DNA of 64,000 bases from Afipia sp. Root123D2 (GCF_001425835.1 NZ_LMDP01000001.1:993476-1057475), one strand, 5' to 3'. Shown: positions 16,926 through 25,139, numbered from the stretch's first letter. Notes: a model not told the origin generated them from the letters alone. Numbers and translations are program-made.

Positions 16926-17687
16926 TCAATGAGTCGCGAGGGTTCTAGCCTGCGATGGAATCACATGCACCACCTTGTAGCCGTTGGCTTTCAGATAGCG
17001 CAGAAAGGCAGGCAGCATTGCGGCGGTCTGCTGCCGGGGATCGTGCAGCAGGATGATGCCTTTGCGGGCGAAGGCGAGCCGCTCGGTCAAGAGCTTGAGC
17101 TGAACCTCCGGCGTCATCTTGTTCCAGTCGCTGGCCCATAGATCGGCGCCGAACACGCTGTAGCCGCGGCTGTGGACGTAATCGAGCAGCGCCGGGGTCG
17201 AGGCGAAAAACGGAAAGCGGAAAAACGGCGCGGTGTTCGATCCCAGCACGGCCTGCACGGCCGCGATGCCGCGGTCGATCTCCTGCTGCGCCCTGGCCGG
17301 GGGGAGGGTGTCGAGCATCTGGTGCGACCATGTGTGGATGCCGACGCTGTGGCCCTCGGCCGCGATCCGGCGCACCAGCGCGGCGTTGGCAGCCACGGTG
17401 CGCCCGACCAGGAAGAACGTCGCCTGCACGCACTGGTCGGACAGCGCCGCGAGCACGCGGTTGGTGAACGGCGGCGACGGACCGTCGTCAAAGGTCAGCA
17501 CCACTTCCTTGTCGGCCAGCGGCAGGGTTTGCGGAAAGCTCTTGAGCCCGACCGACGGATAGGTTTTCGCATCGACCGCGAGGGTGCGCGCGGTGCCGAG
17601 CGCGTCCGGCCGGGGGCAGGGCGCGGCCTGCGCCGTGGCGGTGAGCGAAACGGCGAGAACGAGGGGCAGAAGTTTCAGCGGGGTCAT
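16926..17687 (-). CDS. secreted polysaccharide deacetylase, paralogue
   Basis: A 253-residue NodB-fold protein beginning with a signal peptide (LKLLPLVLAVSLTATAQAAP). Catalytic and metal motifs are TFDDGP and HTWSH, with LLHDPRQQ near the C-terminus. It shares with its downstream neighbour the pattern CPRPDALGTARTLAVD, also seen there as NALGTSRTLVVD, which points to tandem duplication. It lacks that neighbour's C-terminal extension. The start at 17687 is the ATG just before the signal peptide; upstream in-frame sequence is not protein-like. Confidence 0.87.
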   Translation of the reverse strand: MTPLKLLPLVLAVSLTATAQAAPCPRPDALGTARTLAVDAKTYPSVGLKSFPQTLPLADKEVVLTFDDGPSPPFTNRVLAALSDQCVQATFFLVGRTVAANAALVRRIAAEGHSVGIHTWSHQMLDTLPPARAQQEIDRGIAAVQAVLGSNTAPFFRFPFFASTPALLDYVHSRGYSVFGADLWASDWNKMTPEVQLKLLTERLAFARKGIILLHDPRQQTAAMLPAFLRYLKANGYKVVHVIPSQARTLATH

Positions 17688-17846
17688 GAGCCTGTCCGGG
17701 CGCGGTTGTCCGCGCGCCCGACATTTAGCACCGGGCGCGGCGGTGTCGCGTGCGGAATTTGCGGGCGGAGGTCCGCAATTTCGCAATTTTCCGCAACATG
17801 GGCGCTTTCTGCTCCTCAGGATGAAGGCAGGGGCGCGGCAGCCTCA

Positions 17847-17862
17847 TTAACCGCCCCTTAAC
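17847..17862. promoter_or_regulatory. CtrA-type binding site (TTAA-N7-TTAAC)
   Basis: Sequence ttaaccgccccttaac: two TTAA half-sites separated by exactly seven bases with a trailing C. This is the complete consensus for the cell-cycle regulator CtrA of alphaproteobacteria. It lies 44 bases before the HTH gene at 17906, and 160 bases upstream of the divergent deacetylase start. Binding is inferred, not shown. Confidence 0.6.
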
Positions 17863-17905
17863 CATAACGGGCCGACCATCCAGATACCATTTTCCGGAGG
17901 CGGAC

Positions 17906-18223
17906 ATGCAGCGCTTGCGGCTGAAGGCGGACGGACGGATCGTCGAACTGAAAAACGGCGAAGAAGCCCCGCTTGTGCCCGAACACCCCGAAGCCGTTTC
18001 CGGACCACGCCCGGCGACGCCGGCGGTCCGCGACCTGCGGATGCGCGCCAGGTTGACCCAGGCCGAGTTCGCAACCCGGCTCGGCGTGCCGCTGGAGACC
18101 ATTCGCAATTGGGAGCAGGGCAAACGGACGCCGCGCGGACCGGCGCAGGCGCTGCTCGCGGTCATTGCCCATGCCCCGGACACGGTCTTCGCGGCCCTGG
18201 CCGGCCGCGCACGGCCCGGCTGA
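17906..18223 (+). CDS. XRE-family helix-turn-helix protein
   Basis: A 105-residue protein. The N-terminal half (LRLKADGRIVELKNGEEAPL) is an uncharacterised segment. The C-terminal half is a clear XRE/HigA-like HTH: LTQAEFATRLGVPLETIRNW followed by EQGKRTPRGPAQALL. The form resembles antitoxins of type II systems, but no toxin gene is adjacent, so it is more likely a stand-alone regulator. A CtrA-type site sits just upstream. Targets are unknown. Confidence 0.8.
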   Translation: MQRLRLKADGRIVELKNGEEAPLVPEHPEAVSGPRPATPAVRDLRMRARLTQAEFATRLGVPLETIRNWEQGKRTPRGPAQALLAVIAHAPDTVFAALAGRARPG

Positions 18224-18277
18224 GGCACGCCATATTGTCGGCGTCCGAACCTGCTCCGGTTGCAGTGTCGGCCGCAT

Positions 18278-18330
18278 CGCGTTTTCGAGCGAGTGGGTGC
18301 CGTTTCGCGTGACGAAAGCGCGTCAAAACA
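18278..18330. repeat. dispersed repeat in the leader of the aldo/keto reductase gene
   Basis: The segment starts cgcgttttcgagcgagtggg and ends with the partially complementary cgaaagcgcgtcaaaaca. It matches, from memory, a repeat scattered through Bradyrhizobium and Nitrobacter genomes. It ends only 16 bases before the ATG at 18347, so it is probably transcribed as 5' leader. Confidence 0.5.
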
Positions 18331-18346
18331 CCAATCGGGAGACGTC

Positions 18347-19165
18347 ATGGATGTCGTCGAGGCCAATGGCGCGCGGATTCCGGCGATCGGGCTGGGGACA
18401 TGGGAATTGCGCGGCCGCGATTGCACGCGCGTCGTCGAGCAGGCGCTGAAACTCGGCTACCGGCATATCGACACCGCGCAGATGTACGACAACGAGCGCG
18501 AGGTCGGTGACGGCGTGCGCGCCTCGGGCGTTCCGCGCGACGAGGTGTTCATCACCACCAAGGTCTGGACCACGCATTTCGCGCCGCTCGATCTCGAACG
18601 CTCGACCAAGGAAAGCCTGGCGCGGCTGCGGCTCAACCATGTCGACCTGCTGTTGCTGCACTGGCCCAACCCGCAGGTGCCGCTGGCGGAGACGCTGGGC
18701 GCGCTGGCGCGGATGAAGCAGCAGGGTCACGCGCGCAATATCGGCGTGTCGAATTTCACCGTGGCGCTGATTGCCGAAGCGGTGGCGAAGTGTCCAGAAC
18801 CGCTGGCGTGCGATCAGGTCGAATATCATCCATGGCTCGACCAGACCAAGGTGCTGGAGGCGTGCCGCGACAACGGCATGGCGCTGGTTGCCTACAGTCC
18901 GGTGGCCAAGGGGCGGGTGAAGACCGACGAGACGCTCAACCGCATCGGCGCCGCCTACGGCAAGACCCCGGCGCAGGTCTGCCTGCGCTGGCTGGTCCAG
19001 CAGAACGTGATCGCGATTCCCCGCACCACCAAGGTCGAGCGGCTATCAGAAAACATCGGCGTGTTCGATTTCGTGCTGGCCGAGGACGACATGGCTGCGA
19101 TATCTGCCATGGCCCACCCCAAGGGCCGGATCGTCGATTACGGCTTCGCGCCGAAGTGGGATTGA
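18347..19165 (+). CDS. aldo/keto reductase
   Basis: A 272-residue (beta/alpha)8 reductase. Catalytic residues can be followed in order: Asp and Tyr in DTAQMYDNE, Lys in TTKVWTT and His in LLLHWPNP. The C-terminal NADPH-binding IPRTTKVERL segment is present. The family reduces aldehydes and ketones, or 2,5-diketo-gluconate in close relatives (this subgroup resembles DkgA/DkgB). The ATG at 18347 has GGGAGACG upstream. The YdcF-family gene follows after 34 bases and probably shares the transcript. Confidence 0.9.
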   Translation: MDVVEANGARIPAIGLGTWELRGRDCTRVVEQALKLGYRHIDTAQMYDNEREVGDGVRASGVPRDEVFITTKVWTTHFAPLDLERSTKESLARLRLNHVDLLLLHWPNPQVPLAETLGALARMKQQGHARNIGVSNFTVALIAEAVAKCPEPLACDQVEYHPWLDQTKVLEACRDNGMALVAYSPVAKGRVKTDETLNRIGAAYGKTPAQVCLRWLVQQNVIAIPRTTKVERLSENIGVFDFVLAEDDMAAISAMAHPKGRIVDYGFAPKWD

Positions 19166-19199
19166 TCCTGCCTCATCCTCTCGCCTGCATGAGTTTCTG

Positions 19200-20006
19200 A
19201 TGTTCTTTGTCCTGTCCAAGGTGTTGGGCTTTGTCACCACGCCGTCCAATGTCATCGGCCTGATCTGCCTTGCCGGCGTGCTGCTGCTGGCGACGCGATG
19301 GCGCGCCTGTGCGGTGAGGGTGATGGCCGTCGGTATCGTACTGGCGCTGGTGGTGGGGTATTCGCCGCTCGGCGAGGTGATGACGCTGGCGCTGTCGGAG
19401 CGGTTTCCGGCATGGCAGGACAATGGGCGGACGCCGACTGGCGTGATCGTGCTCGGCGGCGCGATCAATCCCGAAGTCTCCGCCGCGCGCGGCACGCCGG
19501 AGTTGAACACGGCGGTGGACCGGCTGACGGCGACGGCGGATCTCGCGCGCCGCTTTCCCTCGGCGAAAATCGTGTTCACCGGCGGCAGCGGCAATCTGAT
19601 CGACCGGTCGCTGCCGGAAGCGCAGTTCGCCGTGCCGGTGCTTGAAGACCTCGGGATTGCGCGCGGTCGCCTCATTGTCGAGGATCGTTCGCGCACCACC
19701 TTCGAGAACGCCGCCTTCACCCGCAGCCTCGTCGATCCGAAGCCGGGTGAGTTATGGTTGCTGGTGACATCCGCCGGGCACATGCCCCGCGCCATCGGCT
19801 CGTTCCGCGCCGCCGGTTTCGAGGTCGAGGCTTATCCGGTGGACTGGCATTCGCGCGGATGGATCGATGCGGCGACTCCGTTCGAGACTCTGAGCTGGGG
19901 TCTCGGCCGCACCGACGTCGCCATGCATGAATGGATCGGGCTCGTCGCCTACTGGCTCACCGGGCGCAGCAGCGAACTGTTTCCGGGGCCGAAGGCCAAA
20001 TCATAA
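19200..20006 (+). CDS. YdcF/ElyC family membrane protein (DUF218)
   Basis: A 268-residue protein with two N-terminal membrane helices (about 10-30 and 38-58) and a DUF218 domain (about 75-250) starting GVIVLGGAINPE. Conserved family features include FTGGSG, EDRSRTTFENA and LLVTSAGHMPRA. E. coli ElyC of this family supports cell-wall assembly; SanA and YdcF are other relatives. Its role here is inferred only. Palindromic repeats follow the stop. Confidence 0.85.
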   Translation: MFFVLSKVLGFVTTPSNVIGLICLAGVLLLATRWRACAVRVMAVGIVLALVVGYSPLGEVMTLALSERFPAWQDNGRTPTGVIVLGGAINPEVSAARGTPELNTAVDRLTATADLARRFPSAKIVFTGGSGNLIDRSLPEAQFAVPVLEDLGIARGRLIVEDRSRTTFENAAFTRSLVDPKPGELWLLVTSAGHMPRAIGSFRAAGFEVEAYPVDWHSRGWIDAATPFETLSWGLGRTDVAMHEWIGLVAYWLTGRSSELFPGPKAKS

Positions 20007-20011
20007 ATCGC

Positions 20012-20182
20012 AGTGTCCCGGGCGCAGCGCAGCGTTCTTCACGTTGCGCTGCAGACCCGGGATCGTCGCATATGCAGAGTGTGGAACGGCCCCGGATCAG
20101 CGGAGCGGCATGAAGGACGCCGCACCGCATCCGGGGCACGTCGTCCTGGGTCTCCGCCTTCGCGGGGACGACATTGAATAGA
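20012..20182. repeat. composite block of three palindromic repeats
   Basis: Three back-to-back inverted repeats: tcccgggcgcagcgcagcg with cgctgcagacccggga (about 20017-20062); ccccggatcagcggagcgg with caccgcatccgggg (about 20090-20138); and gtcgtcctgggtctccgcct with cgcggggacgac (about 20141-20173). Each is typical of intergenic repeats in Rhizobiales. They separate the YdcF gene from the two small minus-strand genes downstream. Confidence 0.65.
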
Positions 20183-20274
20183 CGGCAAGGAGGCGGCAAC
20201 TTCACCTCTCTCCGCAAGCGGGGCGCGCTCCGCGGGATGAGGAGGCGAGGCGAGCCGAGACGGAGCGCCGTGCT

Positions 20275-20505
20275 TTAACTCAGCGGAGTGCGCGTTCCGG
20301 TGGCGGCGTCGTAAATCTGAACCTGAATCCGGTCGAATTTCGCTTTCAGGGCGTGGCCGGCCTCTTCGGCAGCTTTCGCCGTCTCGTACTTGGTCTTGAA
20401 GTGGCCATCCACCGTCAGCACGAAGCCATCGGTCGGCGGAATGTCTGCACGCACTGGAGCCGCGCGCGGTTGCGGCTCGTCGATTGAAAGGACCGGCTTC
20501 TTCAA
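20275..20505 (-). CDS. small hypothetical protein
   Basis: A 76-residue protein with a Pro/Ala-rich N-terminal quarter and a compact C-terminal part (DGHFKTKYETAKAAEEAGHA, then KFDRIQVQIYDAATGTRT) that looks like a helix-strand domain. It starts at TTG with an AAGG about ten bases upstream. It lies 108 bases downstream of the RHH-like gene on the same strand. No family is recognised. Confidence 0.6.
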   Translation of the reverse strand: MKKPVLSIDEPQPRAAPVRADIPPTDGFVLTVDGHFKTKYETAKAAEEAGHALKAKFDRIQVQIYDAATGTRTPLS

Positions 20506-20613
20506 GGTTGTTGCCTTCGGTGGGAGATCGGGACGCGGTGTCGCGTGGTATTCCCAGAGCAGATGGCGAGTCGGTGTCCGAATACAAGGTCACACGAGCA
20601 GAGTTCGGGATAT

Positions 20614-20976
20614 TCAGCGATTTTGCTTCTTCGGCCGATCGACGCGTTCGTCGCGAAATTCGCTGGGACCCTTGAGCAGACGGCGTTTGCGGACCGCTTG
20701 TTCCGCGGCGGGCGCATTTTCATCACTGAGCCGGTCGATCTGGGCCGCGGCGAGGTCTCTGGCTGTCGTTGAATTCTCATCGGCCTGTGGCCGCCCCACC
20801 GTCGCATCGGCAAGCGCGATTTCCACCAGACGGCGTGCGGCAGTGGAGAGCGTCGGCGTATCGGTTTGACGGTCGGCCCAGTCCGCGATGGAGTCGCGCA
20901 GCTCGTCGGCGGCACTAAAGCTGATCACGGAGGCTGCGGGCGTTTTGCCGGCGTCAGATTCGACAGGTTTTTTCAT
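20614..20976 (-). CDS. ribbon-helix-helix-like hypothetical protein
   Basis: A 120-residue protein. Residues about 18-53 (VISFSAADELRDSIADWADR, then TPTLSTAARRLVEIAL) match the pattern of ribbon-helix-helix DNA-binding proteins (strand, helix, turn, helix). The C-terminal half is charged and probably disordered, ending in DRPKKQNR. It could be a small transcription regulator or an antitoxin, but no toxin is adjacent. The ATG at 20976 has only a distant GGAAGG. Moderate confidence. Confidence 0.55.
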   Translation of the reverse strand: MKKPVESDAGKTPAASVISFSAADELRDSIADWADRQTDTPTLSTAARRLVEIALADATVGRPQADENSTTARDLAAAQIDRLSDENAPAAEQAVRKRRLLKGPSEFRDERVDRPKKQNR

Positions 20977-21108
20977 GAGATTTTCGTGGACCTTCCAGCA
21001 AGATTCATCTCTGCCGTGAAGGTCTAACGTTCGCGGGCCCGATAGGTTCACGCCTTTGCGGCGCTGATTGGTCCTCCGGCACAGTTTGCCGCACCCGGGA
21101 GGCCTGTT

Positions 21109-21149
21109 CCTTCGAGACGCATCGCCGCGCGATGCTCCTCAGGATGAGG
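21109..21149. repeat. palindromic repeat (ccttcgagacgc ... ctcctcaggatgagg)
   Basis: The sequence shares ccttcgagacgc and gctcctcaggatgagg with the repeat at 47651-47696. A half-copy (ctcctcaggatga) lies at about 17812-17824. It sits nine bases past the stop of the DUF3253 gene, where it may also act as a transcript end. Confidence 0.6.
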
Positions 21150-21157
21150 GGATCTGT

Positions 21158-21436
21158 TCAATCGTGGCGCGGCAGGCCGAGACGATAGACGCCGCGAAAA
21201 TCACTGGGGTCGGCCGGCTTGCCCTTGCGATAGATCACGAGGCGTCCGGCCTGCGCCAGCGCCACCGCGGTTCGGCGGATCGGCATCAGCAAGCCATGCC
21301 AGTCACCCTCGGTGGCGATGCCATGCGCGATCTCCGGCGCGCTCAGGGTCTTGCCGCCGGCACGCGCCAGCACGGCAAGGATCGCATCGTCGAGCGGCAG
21401 GTCGGCGGAAGAGGTCTTCGAATCGGTTTTGGGCAT
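21158..21436 (-). CDS. DUF3253 domain protein (winged-helix-like)
   Basis: A 92-residue protein spanning one DUF3253 domain: a helical start (DDAILAVLARAGGKTLSAPE), a central WHGLLMPIRRTAVALAQAGR and the family-typical end DPSDFRGVYRLGLPR. The fold is predicted to be winged helix, suggesting nucleic-acid binding, but no function is established. I chose the second ATG (21436). The DUF599 gene lies 43 bases upstream, so the two may be co-transcribed. Confidence 0.7.
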   Translation of the reverse strand: MPKTDSKTSSADLPLDDAILAVLARAGGKTLSAPEIAHGIATEGDWHGLLMPIRRTAVALAQAGRLVIYRKGKPADPSDFRGVYRLGLPRHD

Positions 21437-21479
21437 GGCCCATGCCATGACCTACTCGGGCGCGGCGGGCAAGCGAAGG

Positions 21480-22178
21480 TTATGGCCCGGGTGATTCCGA
21501 TCGGGCCAGCGCGCGCCATGCCGCCGAACGGAACTGGCGGCGCGCCAGTACGATCACGACGGCGGCTGTCGATGCGAACAGGATCCATGGGCTGATGAAC
21601 CAGCCGAGATAGCCGAGCGCGAAAAAGAACCCGCGCTGGCCGCGGTTGAAATGACGGCCGGCGGACTGGAACACGCGCGTCAGGCGCATCACCTGCGCCT
21701 GTGCTTCCGGGGTGTCGCTTTTATGGTGGGATGGCATCGCGCCGAGCAGGATCGCGACGTAGTTGAACAGGCGATAGGCCCAGGCGAACTTGAAGAACGC
21801 GTAGACGAAGATCAACGTCAGCCCGATGCACTTGAACTCCCACATCGCCGGGGTGTTGCGGATGCCGAGCGGCAGCGTCGCCAGCACCGACATCGCCTCA
21901 TCGGTGGAGCGCAGCAGGGTCAGGGTTCCGCCGACCGCGAGCAGGGTGGTGGAGGCGAAGAAGGCGGTGCCGTTCTGCAGCGACGCCATGATCTGGGTGT
22001 CGACGATGCGGATCTCGCGATCGAGCATCCGTCGCATCCACACCTCGCGGTAGATGTTCATGCGCGCGCTGAGGCTGTCGCTGCCATAGCGGCTGCGCTC
22101 GAGCAGGAAGGCGTAAGCCGCCCACGCCAGAACGAAGAAGCTCACAGCGAGGATGTCGGGAACGGTGAAGGGGGCCAT
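21480..22178 (-). CDS. DUF599 family membrane protein
   Basis: A 232-residue inner-membrane protein with about four to five hydrophobic segments. The conserved features of the family are visible: SRYGSDSLSARMNIYREVWM in the first loop, IMASLQNGTAFFASTTLL, and NRGQRGFFFALGYLGWF near the end. No function has been assigned to DUF599. The start is the ATG at 22178 just before the first membrane helix. Confidence 0.8.
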   Translation of the reverse strand: MAPFTVPDILAVSFFVLAWAAYAFLLERSRYGSDSLSARMNIYREVWMRRMLDREIRIVDTQIMASLQNGTAFFASTTLLAVGGTLTLLRSTDEAMSVLATLPLGIRNTPAMWEFKCIGLTLIFVYAFFKFAWAYRLFNYVAILLGAMPSHHKSDTPEAQAQVMRLTRVFQSAGRHFNRGQRGFFFALGYLGWFISPWILFASTAAVVIVLARRQFRSAAWRALARSESPGP

Positions 22179-22313
22179 GGTGCACTTCGGTTGATGCGAG
22201 GATCCGGATGCTGCCACGATGCGGTGAGCGCGGCAACGGAGAGAGCAGCAGCCGGGACGTTGATCCTTGCGCGTGGCCTGTGTCAGGATGGCGGCTTCTC
22301 ACGGAGACTCGCG

Positions 22314-22961
22314 ATGACGCTGACGCTGGTGATCGGCAACAAGAACTATTCGTCGTGGTCGATGCGGCCATGGATGGCGCTGAAAGGCGCGGGCATTCCG
22401 TTCAACGAGGTGTTGATTCCGCTCTACACCGGCGACGCCGACAAGAAACGGATTCTCGGCTTCACCCAGTCGGGCAAGGTGCCGGCGCTGATCGACGGCG
22501 ACATCACCGTGTGGGATTCACTGGCGATCATCGAATATCTCGCCGAGAAATTTCCCGATGCAGGCCTGTGGCCGAAGGATATTGCCGCGCGGGCGCATGC
22601 GCGTTCGATCTCGGCGGAGATGCATTCGGGCTTCGTCGCTCTTCGCACCGAATGCGGCATGAACATCCATCGCCCGGTGCAGGCCAAGGCGTTGTCGGAC
22701 GACGCGCAGGCCAACATCACGCGCATCCAGCAGATCTGGACCGAGTGCCGTGAGCGTTACGGCCAGCAGGGGCCGTATCTGTTCGGCGCGTTCAGCGGCG
22801 CAGATGCGATGTTCGCGCCGGTCGTCCATCGCTTCCGCCTCTATGCCATCGAGGTGCGGCCGCCGGTGCGCACCTACATGGAAACCATGTTGGCCAACCC
22901 GGCGTTTGCCGAGTGGACCGAGGCGGCGCTGGCCGAAACGCTGGTGATCGACCGTTTCTAG
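22314..22961 (+). CDS. glutathione S-transferase family protein
   Basis: A 215-residue cytosolic GST. The thioredoxin-like N-terminal domain starts LVIGNKNYSSWSMRPWMAL, with the NYSSWS loop typical of a bacterial GST subgroup and VPALIDGDITVWDSLAIIEY forming the glutathione gamma-glutamyl site. An all-helical domain follows from about residue 90. It would conjugate or reduce small electrophiles with glutathione. The start at 22314 is the ATG in front of the domain; the frame extends far upstream but only as antisense to DUF599. Confidence 0.88.
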   Translation: MTLTLVIGNKNYSSWSMRPWMALKGAGIPFNEVLIPLYTGDADKKRILGFTQSGKVPALIDGDITVWDSLAIIEYLAEKFPDAGLWPKDIAARAHARSISAEMHSGFVALRTECGMNIHRPVQAKALSDDAQANITRIQQIWTECRERYGQQGPYLFGAFSGADAMFAPVVHRFRLYAIEVRPPVRTYMETMLANPAFAEWTEAALAETLVIDRF

Positions 22962-23380
22962 GACGCCTGACGGGCGCATCGCGCTCCGTCACAGAACGGT
23001 CACAGCAAGCACATTACCGATCGCCCTGTTGGAGGCCGGTCGCGCCGGCCCCGCGGCTTGCCGGGGCGCTGTGATTCCGTTCGCGGAGAACTCTGATTAG
23101 GCTATTGTTCCTGATGAGTATTTTCGTCTTTCCGGGTGGATTATCCGGATTGCGGCGCTGCACCACGAAATCGACACAAAAAGTTCCATTCGGAGCAGGC
23201 CAAAACACCGCTATCACGCTGAAAAATATGAAAAATTTGCACATTTGCCATGTGCGGGTTTGACTGGCCAAAACGGCCTCGCGGTGGTATACATTATCTC
23301 CGACATTCAGCCGCCCCGCCACCGCCCCGCCATGGGCCCCCGGCGGGCCTATACCTTCCGCTACCGCGTAATGGAGCAGT
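22962..23380. other. intergenic region with an AT-rich core and inverted repeat
   Basis: About 420 bases. An AT-rich core (about 23165-23260) holds an inverted repeat gcacat-ttgcc-atgtgc at 23239-23255, followed by ttgact at 23260. GC-rich stem-forming sequence near 23035-23070 (ccggtcgcgccggccccgcg) may terminate the GST transcript. No gene is supported; the promoter for the 23381 gene is probably here. Confidence 0.4.
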
Positions 23381-23575
23381 GTGTTGAAGCACAAGTATAT
23401 AGTTGGAGAGACTGTCTATTTCACCGCCAGCAACGTGGCCCGTCCCGCAGCCAGTGGCACCTACGAGGTGATCCGTCTTCTCCCGACCGATGGCGACGAT
23501 TGCCAATACCGGATCAAGAATTCGACTGAAGCTTTCGAGCGGGTTGCCAAGGAAAGCCAGCTCGCCGCGTCGTGA
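23381..23575 (+). CDS. small SH3-like hypothetical protein
   Basis: A 64-residue protein (KHKYIVGETVYFTASNVARP, then GTYEVIRLLPTDGDDCQYRI, then ERVAKESQLA) rich in predicted beta strands, consistent with a compact SH3-like barrel. I recall near-identical small proteins across Rhizobiales, suggesting a conserved role that is not known. It starts at GTG with GGAG about seven bases upstream. The next gene begins 54 bases on. Confidence 0.75.
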   Translation: MLKHKYIVGETVYFTASNVARPAASGTYEVIRLLPTDGDDCQYRIKNSTEAFERVAKESQLAAS

Positions 23576-23629
23576 GAGCTGCGCGCCGCAACGGCGTGAT
23601 CTATCTGGTGCGGCCTGAGGACATCACGA

Positions 23630-24625
23630 ATGAACCAGCCGATCGACCAGACCCTGGCATCTTCGCTGGAACACTTTTGGCAGTCGCCGAACTTTCCGAT
23701 GTGGCTGACTCTCATCGCCGCCGGATTTTTCGCGGTCATATTCGTGATCACGGTGTTCCGCGCCGATCGCTCGCTTGCGAACGGCGCGCTCACCGTCATC
23801 ACGCTTCTTGCCATCGGCATTGCCGTCACCGCGATGATGCGCGACTCGTCGAGCGCCGGCGCGAACAATCAGGCCAGCGCCTTGCCGACACCCGGACAAC
23901 TCGCAGCCTCGCTGCCTGCATTGTCGTGTCTCGACGGGCTGGCGGGTGAAAGCGTCGAGGTCGCCTGCGAAAAGGCGTTGTTCGCGTCCGCGGATTCAAC
24001 CGCCGCCGCGGTGTCGTATTCCGCCGCCCAGATCACCAAGCTTCAGAAATACGGCACGTTCGCCGCAGCCAACACTGCGATTACCCCGGAATTGCAGGCC
24101 TTGCGCCGTGCGGTGGAGCGCGACCGCTTCGGAATGATCGCGCATGTGCTGACGGTGCGGGATGGCTGCACGCTGTCGAACTGCGCATTCTTCCGTTCGC
24201 TGGCCAACACCGCGCCGATCGCGAACAATATGAGCGCGAAAACCTACGACGGCATCATTGCCCGTTACGCACCGCTGTGGGGCGTTGCGCACACGGCGGA
24301 AGCCGGTTCGCCGATTGCCGGGATCGCAGCCACGGCCGCTGCGGCGGCAGTGCCGGGCGCGCCCAATGTTCCGACCGGAAAGCCGGTGTCCGGTGATTTT
24401 CCGAGTGCTGCGTCGATTCCGCCGATCAACATCATGACGCCGGAACCGGCTGCGCCGAGCGCTCCGGCTCACGCCACTGCGGAAAAGCCGGACACGACGG
24501 CCACGACGCAGCGTCGCGCGCCGCCGCCGGCAGCCCGAAAGCAGACCGAGAAACACTCTGCACAGAAATCGCGTCCCAGTGCGCCCGTTGTGCTTGCGCC
24601 GCCGGTGCAGGACAAGGATAACTGA
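23630..24625 (+). CDS. membrane-anchored protein with Pro/Ala-rich tail
   Basis: A 331-residue protein. Two hydrophobic helices (about 23-43 and 51-68) anchor the N-terminus. A globular region (about 95-215) contains four cysteines (SCLDGLAGESVEVACEKALF, GCTLSNCAFF) likely to form disulphides, implying a periplasmic location. The last 100 residues are low-complexity Pro/Ala/Lys sequence. No family is recognised. It lies in the same direction as the SH3-like gene before it and DUF1489 after it. Confidence 0.75.
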   Translation: MNQPIDQTLASSLEHFWQSPNFPMWLTLIAAGFFAVIFVITVFRADRSLANGALTVITLLAIGIAVTAMMRDSSSAGANNQASALPTPGQLAASLPALSCLDGLAGESVEVACEKALFASADSTAAAVSYSAAQITKLQKYGTFAAANTAITPELQALRRAVERDRFGMIAHVLTVRDGCTLSNCAFFRSLANTAPIANNMSAKTYDGIIARYAPLWGVAHTAEAGSPIAGIAATAAAAAVPGAPNVPTGKPVSGDFPSAASIPPINIMTPEPAAPSAPAHATAEKPDTTATTQRRAPPPAARKQTEKHSAQKSRPSAPVVLAPPVQDKDN

Positions 24626-24695
24626 TCGCTCTCACTCAACTCGCGCGTGATGTTGCGAATGCACGCCGCGTCTCACGCGCCAGCGGTCGTCGAAC

Positions 24696-25133
24696 ATGCC
24701 ACTTCATCTCGTCAAGCTCAGCGTCGGCGCCGAGTCCGTAAAGGACTTGAAGGGGTGGATCGCCGAGCGCGTTCGTCAGGCCAAGCAGAAGGGCCTTCCG
24801 GGCCGGCATATCCACATCACCCGCATGACTCCGAAGCGCGACGAGGAACTGCTCGACGGTGGTTCGATCTACTGGGTGATCAAGGGCGAGATCGCCGCGC
24901 GCGAGAAGCTGCTCGCCATCGAACCGTTCCGCGACAAGGACGGCATTGGACGATGCCGTCTGGTGATGCAGCCGAAACTTATCCCGGTGTCGCCGCGTCC
25001 GATGCGGCCGTTCCAGGGCTGGCGCTATCTCGATCCGAAAAGCGCGCCACCGGATCTCGGCAAGGCTGCGGAAAGCATCGCGAAGATGCCGGAGCCGCTG
25101 CGCAAGGAACTGCGAGAACTCGGACTGCTCTAG
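24696..25133 (+). CDS. DUF1489 family protein
   Basis: A 145-residue protein matching DUF1489: N-terminal MPLHLVKLSVGAESVKDL, central TRMTPKRDEELLDGGSIYWV, and RPMRPFQGWRYLDPKSAPPD near the end. It is widespread in alphaproteobacteria and of unknown function. No signal peptide or membrane segment. It ends six bases before the stop of convergent panC. Confidence 0.85.
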   Translation: MPLHLVKLSVGAESVKDLKGWIAERVRQAKQKGLPGRHIHITRMTPKRDEELLDGGSIYWVIKGEIAAREKLLAIEPFRDKDGIGRCRLVMQPKLIPVSPRPMRPFQGWRYLDPKSAPPDLGKAAESIAKMPEPLRKELRELGLL

Positions 25134-25139
25134 CGTCCG

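Noticed and set aside
17906..18223. toxin-antitoxin module around the XRE gene
   Set aside because: The HTH resembles antitoxins, but the flanking genes are a deacetylase and an aldo/keto reductase; no toxin-sized frame is adjacent.
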